A stretch of DNA of 64,000 nt from Bryobacteraceae bacterium. Lineage in GTDB: Bacteria; Acidobacteriota; Terriglobia; Bryobacterales; Bryobacteraceae. The position numbers and the translations under genes were made by a program. This document shows, one piece after another, positions 47,861 through 56,832 of this stretch (positions are counted from its first letter, which is position 1; each line of letters begins with the position of its first letter). Location of the stretch: NCBI GenBank assembly GCA_025055455.1, contig JANWXD010000007.1, positions 1 through 64,000 of the forward strand. Direction: 5' to 3'. A model generated the notes under the pieces. It had not been told where the DNA came from, did no database searches, and saw only the letters and a list, made by a program, of their open reading frames with translations.

Positions 47861-47999
47861 AGTCGACCCTTGTCTCTTCCGGGGCCTCGACTCGGCATCA
47901 CAAACTCTCCCCCAGAATAAGCCTGACGCTGGTCCGAGTAAAGACCTCAAGACTTACGCCGAGTACTGGAACGAACGCGACAGTACCGGGAAAGCCCGC

Positions 48000-48845
48000 T
48001 CAGTCTTCACTGCCCAGAAGGTTGGTGAGGGAGCCCAGGCCGCTGCGCTCGTCGCCACCGGTACGCGCCGGCATGAGCTCGCGGCGCATTTTTTCCAGGG
48101 TCATGCTCTGGACGATGACGCGTCCGGGCCCGGTCAGCGTCGCCAGGAAAAGGCCCTCCCCGCCGAAGATCCAGGTCTTGATGCCCCCGGCAAACTGCAC
48201 GTCGTAACTCACGCTCGGGTCGAAGGCGACCACGCAGCCCGTGTCGACTTGCAACGTTTCCCCCGGCTTGAGGTCGAACTCGACGAAGTCACCCCCGGCA
48301 TGGATGAAGACGGTACCGGGTCCCGTCAGCCGCTCCAGGATGAAGCCTTCGCCGGCGAAGAAACCGGCGCCGACGCGTTTGACGAATTCGATGCCCACCT
48401 GCACGGTGTCCTGAGCGCACAGGAAGGCGTCGCGCTGCACCAGCACGCTCTGGCCCGGGCCGAGCTCGAAAGCCTGAATCCTTCCCGGATACGGTCCGGC
48501 GAAGCCGACTTCACCCGGCGAGTCCGCCCGGAAATACGTCCAGAACAGCGACTCTCCCGCCAGCTTGCGTTTGAGCGCACCCAGCAATTTGCTTCCAAGC
48601 CCGGCGCCGCTCATGCGGGAATCCCACTGCACGTTCGCGGTTTTGTACAGCATCTTGCCGGCCTCGGCGTAAATCTCCTGGCCGGGTTTGAGTCGGATGC
48701 GCACGACCTGCAAGTTGTCGCCGTGGATGGTGTAATCCAGCGGCTGCAGCACTGCCGTTTGCACGGCGCCGACGGGCTTCCCACAGTTCGGGCAGAACCG
48801 GGCGTCGTCTTGCAATCGGGAACCGCACTGGGTGCAGAATGCCAT
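48000..48845 (-). CDS. AIM24-family (TIGR00266-like) protein with zinc ribbon
   Basis: A 281-residue protein. An N-terminal zinc ribbon CTQCGSRLQDDARFCPNCGKPVG (Cys4, 7, 18, 21) leads into a beta-helix-like core of the AIM24/TIGR00266 type, with the FFAGEGFILERLTGPGTVFIHAGG and IFGGEGLFLATLTGPGRVIVQ repeats. The repeats of G-E-G and L-x-G-P-G are the family hallmark. Function in bacteria is unknown. A GGGAGG Shine-Dalgarno precedes the ATG. It diverges from the large secreted protein, sharing a 57-base gap with overlapping -10 elements. Confidence 0.9.
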   Translation of the reverse strand: MAFCTQCGSRLQDDARFCPNCGKPVGAVQTAVLQPLDYTIHGDNLQVVRIRLKPGQEIYAEAGKMLYKTANVQWDSRMSGAGLGSKLLGALKRKLAGESLFWTYFRADSPGEVGFAGPYPGRIQAFELGPGQSVLVQRDAFLCAQDTVQVGIEFVKRVGAGFFAGEGFILERLTGPGTVFIHAGGDFVEFDLKPGETLQVDTGCVVAFDPSVSYDVQFAGGIKTWIFGGEGLFLATLTGPGRVIVQSMTLEKMRRELMPARTGGDERSGLGSLTNLLGSED

Positions 48846-48872
48846 AAGCCGAACGCGTACCTCCCAGTATCT

Positions 48873-48878
48873 TACAAT
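48873..48878 (+). promoter_or_regulatory. -10 element TACAAT with GTG start at +7
   Basis: Initiation 7 bases after TACAAT would fall at 48885, where an in-frame GTG would add six residues to the secreted protein below. A TAAGAT element for the divergent gene (48874-48869) overlaps it. Confidence 0.4.
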
Positions 48879-48902
48879 CAGTCGGTGGGTAGCGCACTCG
48901 GC

Positions 48903-51900
48903 ATGTCCAAACGTTCCTTCCGTGTTGGCCTCCTCGCTGCGGTTCTACTGGCGCAGGCGCTGCCGCGGCAGATCCCGACCGTCTGCGGCACTCACCGTGA
49001 GAAGGGGCGCGAGCAAATCTTTCTTCACCGGGTCTCCGAGCGGAGTCGCCTCAGGGGTACGGGGCAGCTTCTTCAGGCCCAGCCGCGGCCCCGCGCGCAG
49101 GTGGTCGGCCACATCGCCGTGCTGGAGGACGCGGGCGACATCGTATTGCGGCCCAACCCCTTCAACTTGGGGGACCGCACGCTCTCCTTTCAGCCGGGCG
49201 ATACGAGCGCGACGCGCTATCGCTTCCAGGTCGGGGCCAACACGTATGACGCGGGGGCGGCGTCTTCAGGTGCCCCGCTGGCCGGCCTCGATGACGACGA
49301 CGCCCGGCTGGTGCCCCTCCCATTCGCCTTCCCCTTCTACGGGGAGTCCTACACCCAACTCTTCGTCAATTCCGACGGTAACCTGACCTTCGGCGAAAGC
49401 GACACGGCTTCGACCGACCGGTCGCTGGGCCGGGTGACGCACGGGCCGCCACGCATCGCGGCGCTGTTTCGCGATCTGGATCCCTCCCGGGCGCCCTCGT
49501 CCGTGCGCGTGCTGGCCGAATCAAGGCGCTTCGTGGTGAGTTGGGTGGCGGTGCCGGAGTACCGCGAGTCGGGCATGGGGCCGACGCAGACCTTCCAAAT
49601 TCGGCTTTTCCCGGATGGTCGCATCGAGTTTGCCTATGCCACCATCACGACGCGGGAAGCGGTCGTGGGCATCTCTCCAGGACGGCGCCGGGGCACGACC
49701 TCCCTGGTGACGTTTCTCAGCGGCTCGGCGAACGAATTCACGGGCACTGTGGCGGAAGTGTTCCGGGCCGGCTCGAGCCAGATCGACATCGTCGCAGCCG
49801 CACGCCGTTTTTACGAAACCCACGAGGACGCGTACGACTATCTCGTGATCTTCAACAACGTCGGCATTCCGGCCGCAGCAGGCGCTGTCGCATACCAGGT
49901 GACCGTGCGAAATCGCCAGCGGGGCATCGGAGCGGAGATCGTCGATTACGGGGCTGTCTTCGGCTCGAGCAGCCGCTTGCAAGCGGTCATCAATATGGGG
50001 CCGCTCGAGCAGTACCCCGGGGATCCCTATGCACCGATTCCTGGCCGCGGCGCCGTCACGGGCGACACCCCCATGACCGTGTTGGGCCACGAAGCCGGGC
50101 ACCTCTTTCTGGCATTCGTCAGCTATCGCGATCCCAACAATCCCACGGCCCGCCCAATGCTCGGCGCGCAGCAGGCGCATTGGAGCTTTTTCTTCAACTC
50201 GGACGCCTCCTTGCTCGAGGGGAATCGGATTCGCGACAACGGCCCGCAAGCCAGCCCGCGTTTCACGACGGTGGCCACGGTGGAGGGCTTTTCCCCCCTC
50301 GACCAGTATCTGATGGGGTTGCGGGCGCCCGAGGAGGTCCATCCGCCCCACGAACTCTTCGTCGTCACCAACCCCACGGCGAACCGAACTGCTTCGAGCT
50401 TGCCGGAACCGGGGCTGAGCTTCAACGGCAACCGGCGGAATACCAGCATCGAGGAGATCATTCAAGCCGAGGGACGCCGCACTCCGGATCACACCGTGTC
50501 CCAACGGCGTTTCCGCTTCGCCTTTATCCTGGTTACGGCCCAGGGCAGCCAGCCGTCACAGTTCGAACTGGACAAGCTGGAGCGTTTCCGTCAAGAGTTC
50601 GAGACTTTCTACCGCCGGGCCACCTCGGACAGGGCATGGGCGGAGACCACGCTCAAGCGCAGCTTGAAACTTTCGGTTTTCCCCGCCGCCGGGGCTCTGG
50701 TGGGCGTGGAGCGCCCGGTGACCCTCTCCTTAGAGAGGCCCGCGGCAAGCGCCCTTCCGATCGCGCTCCGGACCACCGGCGGACTTCTGCGGGTTCCCGC
50801 CTCCGTAACGATTCCGGCTGGCGAAACCAGCGTGAGCTTTCCGATCACGGGACTCGCTGCGGGAGTTGCCGAGCTGATGGCCGAGCCAGCGGATGCGACC
50901 TACGAAACGGCCCATGCCCGCATCCAAGTCCGCAACGCCGTCTCGGAGCTGAAGCTCCTCGTGGTCTCGGGGGACCGGCAAGCGAGCGTGCCGGGGAATC
51001 CGTTGCAGCCTATCGTGCTGCGTGTCGTGGATATCAACGAGCTCCCGTACCCCGGCGTTCGTGTGCAAGCGATCGTGTCCGGGGGAGGAACCGTGTCGCC
51101 CTCGACGGCCGTCACCGACGGGGACGGGCTGGTACAGTTCGTCTGGACGACCGGTGCGACGGGCGCGCAACGGTTGACCGCCGTGCTGGAGGGCGCGCCC
51201 CACTCCGCCGTGACCGTGACGGCCCTCACGCCGCCAGCCTTCGAAGCAGGGGGCGTCGTCAACAGCGCTTCCTTCCAAGCAGAGCTGGCGCCCGGCAGCT
51301 TCGCTTCGATTTTCGGATCGGGGTTGGCCGGAGGGGCCACGGCCGTGGCGAGCCCCCCGTATCCGACCACGCTCGCCGGCGTCCAAGTCCTGGTCAACCG
51401 CACTGCGGCGCGCCTCCAGTTTGTGAGCGACTACCAGATCAATTTTCTGGTGCCTGAGAACGTACCCACGGGTGCGGCGACGCTTTCCGTCTCGACCCCG
51501 ATCGGCACCTCGGCGACCGTCCAGGTGCCCGTAGTGCCCGCAGCGCCGGGGATCTTCGTTCTCGACCCCGTGACGAATTTCGGGGCAATTCTGATTTCGG
51601 GCACTGGGCTTACGACGGTGCAGCGGCCGGCGCGGCGAGGTGAATTCCTGGAGATTTATGCGACGGGTCTAGGTGTGACTCAGGCCAGTTCCCGTTTTCC
51701 CGGGTTCCGGGAAACAGCGCTGACACCTGCCGTCTTCATCGGCGGGGTGCGGTTGGAAGACCCGGCGTTCAGCGGCCTGTCGCCGCAGTTTCCCGGCCTT
51801 TATCAGGTGAATGTGCGGGTGGGCGCCAACGCCCCCGCAGGTGAGCAGCTGCTTTGGCTGGAAATGGGCGGGCGGCGCAGCAACCAGGTGAAAGTACGCA

Positions 51901-51908
51901 TCGAGTGA
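48903..51908 (+). CDS. large secreted zincin-like protein with Solibacter-type C-terminal domain
   Basis: A 1001-residue exported protein. Signal peptide (about 1-20). Residues ~136-290 hold strands with FPFYGESYTQLFVNSDGNLTFG, nidogen-like in layout. A putative metallopeptidase core contains HEAGH (396-400) in MTVLGHEAGHLFLAF, with His426 and Glu439 as possible third ligands. Beta domains follow, including an invasin/Big-1-like repeat (685-776). The last ~225 residues (777-1001) match the TIGR03437 C-terminal domain: VNSASFQAELAPGSFASIFGSGL, ARLQFVSDYQINFLVP and LEIYATGLG. Cell-surface or extracellular degradation is inference. Start could also be the GTG at 48885. Confidence 0.82.
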   Translation: MSKRSFRVGLLAAVLLAQALPRQIPTVCGTHREKGREQIFLHRVSERSRLRGTGQLLQAQPRPRAQVVGHIAVLEDAGDIVLRPNPFNLGDRTLSFQPGDTSATRYRFQVGANTYDAGAASSGAPLAGLDDDDARLVPLPFAFPFYGESYTQLFVNSDGNLTFGESDTASTDRSLGRVTHGPPRIAALFRDLDPSRAPSSVRVLAESRRFVVSWVAVPEYRESGMGPTQTFQIRLFPDGRIEFAYATITTREAVVGISPGRRRGTTSLVTFLSGSANEFTGTVAEVFRAGSSQIDIVAAARRFYETHEDAYDYLVIFNNVGIPAAAGAVAYQVTVRNRQRGIGAEIVDYGAVFGSSSRLQAVINMGPLEQYPGDPYAPIPGRGAVTGDTPMTVLGHEAGHLFLAFVSYRDPNNPTARPMLGAQQAHWSFFFNSDASLLEGNRIRDNGPQASPRFTTVATVEGFSPLDQYLMGLRAPEEVHPPHELFVVTNPTANRTASSLPEPGLSFNGNRRNTSIEEIIQAEGRRTPDHTVSQRRFRFAFILVTAQGSQPSQFELDKLERFRQEFETFYRRATSDRAWAETTLKRSLKLSVFPAAGALVGVERPVTLSLERPAASALPIALRTTGGLLRVPASVTIPAGETSVSFPITGLAAGVAELMAEPADATYETAHARIQVRNAVSELKLLVVSGDRQASVPGNPLQPIVLRVVDINELPYPGVRVQAIVSGGGTVSPSTAVTDGDGLVQFVWTTGATGAQRLTAVLEGAPHSAVTVTALTPPAFEAGGVVNSASFQAELAPGSFASIFGSGLAGGATAVASPPYPTTLAGVQVLVNRTAARLQFVSDYQINFLVPENVPTGAATLSVSTPIGTSATVQVPVVPAAPGIFVLDPVTNFGAILISGTGLTTVQRPARRGEFLEIYATGLGVTQASSRFPGFRETALTPAVFIGGVRLEDPAFSGLSPQFPGLYQVNVRVGANAPAGEQLLWLEMGGRRSNQVKVRIE

Positions 51909-52584
51909 GCGTCTCGCGACGGGGGGTCCCGGCTGGGAACGCCGCACGGACTGTTGTGTTCCCGAGGACTCGTCCTGAGGCTTGTATGCTGGCGTGCTTG
52001 AGTCGGCTCGGCGCCCTCTGGCGCAGCTCCTGCAAGATCCGGCACGCCAGGGAAGGGTTGAAGACGCCACAGGAGCAGAAGCGCGTCAGATAGCTCGCGG
52101 CCTGCTCTGGAGTGCGGCGGCCTACTTTGACCCAGTCGATCATTTTCCGCGCCAAGGCGTGGCTGATCATCCCATGCCCGCACATGGTGGAAAGCATCAG
52201 CACGCCGCTTTCAGGCAGCTTCTCGGTCTTGCCTTCGAAGCCCAACGAGTAGCCCAGGCTGTGTCGCGCCAGCCCCGCCGCGCAGCAGCACTGCTCGGCG
52301 CCTTCCACCGAGGTGGAGATATTGACCGAGAGGCCGAGATCGGCCGCTTTGACGGCTTTGACGAATTCTTCGGCCGCCGTGCGGTTATCGAAGACCGCGG
52401 CCACCGTGGTGGGCGCGTCCACGCCCGCGATCACGGCCCGGAAATCCGGCCGCGCGTCGCGCCGCCAGCGGGCCACGGGAGGGAGGCGCTGGCAGAGGCG
52501 GAGCGCTCTCCCGTGGCGTGCGTCGCCCAGGTTGACAGGGCCGAAGGGCAGCGCGAGTTCCAGGAATTTCTTCAGCTTCGGCAC
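51769..52584 (-). CDS. Cys-rich conserved protein of unknown function, with possible run-on tail
   Basis: A 271-residue protein from a GTG start (AAGG about 4 bases upstream). The core up to about residue 190 has three Cys groups: CCC (99-101), MCGHGM (Cys135) and FCSCGVFNP (170, 172). They resemble metal or cluster ligands. GVLMLSTMCGHGMISHALARKMIDWV and RRTPEQAASYL look conserved rather than random. The last ~80 residues are Arg/Pro/Ala rich and overlap the large secreted protein gene by 140 bases on the other strand. That suggests loss of the original stop by substitution or frameshift. Function unknown. Confidence 0.55.
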   Translation of the reverse strand: MPKLKKFLELALPFGPVNLGDARHGRALRLCQRLPPVARWRRDARPDFRAVIAGVDAPTTVAAVFDNRTAAEEFVKAVKAADLGLSVNISTSVEGAEQCCCAAGLARHSLGYSLGFEGKTEKLPESGVLMLSTMCGHGMISHALARKMIDWVKVGRRTPEQAASYLTRFCSCGVFNPSLACRILQELRQRAPSRLKHASIQASGRVLGNTTVRAAFPAGTPRRETLTRCVLSPGCCAARPFPAKAAAHLRGRWRPPAHSPDKGRETAATGR

Positions 52585-52635
52585 CGAGCCTTGGTCGTTG
52601 CGTCCCCGGCTGGGGATGGCGTGCGGACGGGTGCC

Positions 52636-52641
52636 TATACT
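52636..52641 (+). promoter_or_regulatory. -10 element (TATACT) of tRNA-Gly
   Basis: TATACT lies 14 bases before the tRNA 5' end; expected start of transcription is near 52649. No clear -35 is present. Confidence 0.5.
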
Positions 52642-52655
52642 AAAATGAGGACAGA

Positions 52656-52730
52656 GCGGGAGTAACTCAATGGTAGAGTCACGGCCTTCCAAGCCGTTGG
52701 TTGCGGGTTCGATTCCCGTCTCCCGCTCCA
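52656..52730 (+). tRNA. glyT: tRNA-Gly (anticodon TCC)
   Basis: A complete cloverleaf. The acceptor stem GCGGGAG pairs with CTCCCGC. The anticodon arm ACGGC-CTTCCAA-GCCGT has anticodon TCC. The T arm is GCGGG-TTCGATT-CCCGT. The 3' CCA is encoded (52728-52730) after a T discriminator. It decodes GGA/GGG glycine codons. It ends 2 bases before the stop codon of the convergent ABC exporter gene. Confidence 0.97.
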
Positions 52731-52732
52731 GC

Positions 52733-54559
<1,827 letters not shown>

Positions 54560-54613
54560 CACGTTCAGTGTAACAAGCACGGCCCGAACGCTCTGGTCCG
54601 AGCGCGCCGGCGC

Positions 54614-54622
54614 TGTTACAGT
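54614..54622 (+). promoter_or_regulatory. extended -10 element (TGTTACAGT) for truB
   Basis: TGT-TACAGT ends 8 bases before the truB ATG at 54631, giving a leader of at most about two bases. Confidence 0.4.
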
Positions 54623-54630
54623 GGAATTTC

Positions 54631-55512
54631 ATGGACGGCGTCATCGTTGTCGACAAGCCGGAAGGCTGGACCTCCCACGATGCGGTGAACAAGGTTCGGC
54701 GCTTGGTCGGCACCCGCAAAGTGGGTCACTTGGGCACTCTGGATCCGCTCGCTACAGGGGTGCTGCCTTTGGTGGTCGGGAGGGCTACGCGCCTGGCCCA
54801 GTTCCTCATGCGGGGCGACAAGACGTACGATGCTGTGGTGCGGTTCGGATACTCCACGGACACCTATGACCGCGACGGGGTGCCGACTTGCCCTGTCAGC
54901 GAGCCGGAGCTCGACCGCGCGCGCCTCGAAACTGTGCTCCAGGGCTTTCAGGGATTGATTCGCCAGATGCCCCCGCCAATTTCCGCAAAGAAGGTTGGGG
55001 GCACGCCAGCCTACCGCTTGGTGCGGCGCAAGATTCCCGTGGAACTCAAGCCGGTGGAAGTGACGGTCTACTCCGTCGAAGTGCTGTCCGTCCAAGGTCC
55101 GGAGGCGCGCTTGTTGGTGCGGTGTTCGCAGGGGACCTACATGCGCTCGATCGCCCACGACCTCGGGCAGGCGCTCGGCTGCGGGGGCTTCCTCAAGAGC
55201 CTGCGGCGCTTGGCCTCCGGTGACTTCCGCATCGAACAGGCCCGCACGATTCCGGAGCTGGAGGAGTTGGCGCGGGCCGGGCGGCTCGAGGAAGCTCTCA
55301 TTCCAGCGGCCGAACTGCTCCCCCAGTTTCCCAGCGAAACGGTGGACTCGCTCACGGCTCGCCAGATCCGCCAGGGCCGTGACTTCCGGGTTTCGCCCTT
55401 CCGTGACCGCGCCGGCGCGCGCTATATCAAAGCGGTGACCCCGGACGGGCAATTAGTCGCCATTGGCGAACAAAAACTCCCCAATCTGTATCATCCCTGC
55501 GTGGTTCTGTGA
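54631..55512 (+). CDS. truB: tRNA pseudouridine(55) synthase
   Basis: A 293-residue pseudouridine synthase for U55 of the T loop. GVIVVDKPEGWTSHDAVNKVR and the catalytic block KVGHLGTLDPLATGVLPLVVG contain the essential Asp. Other blocks: TYDAVVRFGYSTDTYDRDG, and LVRCSQGTYMRSIAHDLGQALGCGG. The C-terminal PUA-like tail has TARQIRQGRDF. It is not next to rbfA or ribF here. Monocistronic, followed by a 121-base gap. Confidence 0.97.
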   Translation: MDGVIVVDKPEGWTSHDAVNKVRRLVGTRKVGHLGTLDPLATGVLPLVVGRATRLAQFLMRGDKTYDAVVRFGYSTDTYDRDGVPTCPVSEPELDRARLETVLQGFQGLIRQMPPPISAKKVGGTPAYRLVRRKIPVELKPVEVTVYSVEVLSVQGPEARLLVRCSQGTYMRSIAHDLGQALGCGGFLKSLRRLASGDFRIEQARTIPELEELARAGRLEEALIPAAELLPQFPSETVDSLTARQIRQGRDFRVSPFRDRAGARYIKAVTPDGQLVAIGEQKLPNLYHPCVVL

Positions 55513-55633
55513 CCCTCCCGAGGGCGAAGGTGCCGCCGTCCCTCGGTCCCTTGGGTGTAGCCTGAGGGTCGGCTCAGGCGTTTGTCCGATGAGGTTGGCG
55601 GCTTGAACGCCCGTAAGTTGAGCTGGAGGGTGT

Positions 55634-56818
55634 GTGCTGCGCGCATTGTTGATTTCGCCGGATCCAGCACGAACGCAACAATTCGAAGCGGCCGTGACGG
55701 CGCTGGGCAGCGTGGACGTCGTGCGGCGGTTGCCCCAGTACCCGAGCGCCGCTCAGTTGGATCGTCTGGTGCGCGTCCACGCGCCGCGGGTCATCTTTCT
55801 GGACGCCGCGGCCCTCTCGGAGGCGGTCGCAGTGGCACGCACGGTGGAGGTGTCGCGGCCCGGCCTCGAGGTGGTGGCTTTTCACGAAACGGCGCACCCC
55901 GCGCTCTTGCTCGAACTCATGCGGGTCGGCGTGCGGGAATTCCTGGCAGCGCCCTTCCCGCCGGAAGCCGTGAGCGACGTCCTGAGGCGCGTCGCCGAGC
56001 GTGTGGGCCGGACGCCTCTGCCGGTCGACGCCACGGACCTGGTTCTGTCGTTCTTGCCGGCCAAAGCGGGCGTGGGCACGACCACGGTGGCCGTCAACCT
56101 GAGCATGGCCCTGGCCGAGCAGCTGCAGGAGCCGGTGCTGCTGGCGGACTTCGACCTCAACTGCGGCATCGTGGGCTTCATGCTCAAGCTGGAACCACGA
56201 TATTCGCTGACGGACGTGGCGGAGCGGGCCGACCGGCTCGATGAGTCCATGTGGGAACAACTCATCTGCTCCGTCGGCCGCCTGCACGTACTGCCTTCCG
56301 GAAAGGTCGATTTGGGGTTCCGGATCGAGGCTTCCCAAATTCGCACCCTCATCGACTTTGCTCGGCGACACTACAAAGCCGTCTGCGTTGACCTCTCCGG
56401 TAACATGGAAAAATACTCCGTGGAATTGATGCATGAGTCGAAATGGATTCTGCTGGTGACGACGCCGGAACTGCCCGCCTTATATCTGGCCCGCCAGAAG
56501 TTGGCGTTTCTGCGCTCGGTGGAACTCGAGCATCGGGTCAAAGTCGCGTTGAACCGTGTGCATAAGCGAATGTCGATCAGCGTCGAGGAGATAGAGCGAC
56601 TGCTGGGTGTGCCGGTGTCGATGCCGTTCTACAACGACTACGCAGGAGTTCACAAAGCCCTCCAGGACGGCGCGCCGGTGAGCCCTTCATCGGCTTTGGG
56701 GCGGCAATTCCACCGCTTCGCCGCGGAGTTTTGCGGGCAGCCTAAGCACGTCGAACCGCAAAATCAGGGCGTGTTGAGTTACCTTGGTCTGACTCCGGCA
56801 CGCCGCTTGGCGTCCTGA
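55634..56818 (+). CDS. cpaE: CpaE/TadZ-like pilus-assembly ATPase
   Basis: A 394-residue MinD-superfamily protein. The N-terminal 120 residues form a receiver-like domain with VIFLD where the phospho-acceptor Asp would sit. The ATPase has the deviant Walker A KAGVGTTT (144-151), LLADFDLNCG and CVDLSGNM, where catalytic switches sit. Such proteins localise Flp/Tad pili. No other tad/cpa genes are in the window, so it may be an orphan copy. GTG start with GGAGGG just upstream. It converges with the rnr gene. Confidence 0.83.
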   Translation: MLRALLISPDPARTQQFEAAVTALGSVDVVRRLPQYPSAAQLDRLVRVHAPRVIFLDAAALSEAVAVARTVEVSRPGLEVVAFHETAHPALLLELMRVGVREFLAAPFPPEAVSDVLRRVAERVGRTPLPVDATDLVLSFLPAKAGVGTTTVAVNLSMALAEQLQEPVLLADFDLNCGIVGFMLKLEPRYSLTDVAERADRLDESMWEQLICSVGRLHVLPSGKVDLGFRIEASQIRTLIDFARRHYKAVCVDLSGNMEKYSVELMHESKWILLVTTPELPALYLARQKLAFLRSVELEHRVKVALNRVHKRMSISVEEIERLLGVPVSMPFYNDYAGVHKALQDGAPVSPSSALGRQFHRFAAEFCGQPKHVEPQNQGVLSYLGLTPARRLAS

Positions 56819-56832
56819 ACCATCGAAGGAGT

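Noticed and set aside
48249-48902. In-frame upstream extension of the large secreted protein
   Set aside because: It is antisense to the AIM24-like gene and lacks a signal peptide; the ATG at 48903 (or GTG at 48885) opens directly into a signal peptide.
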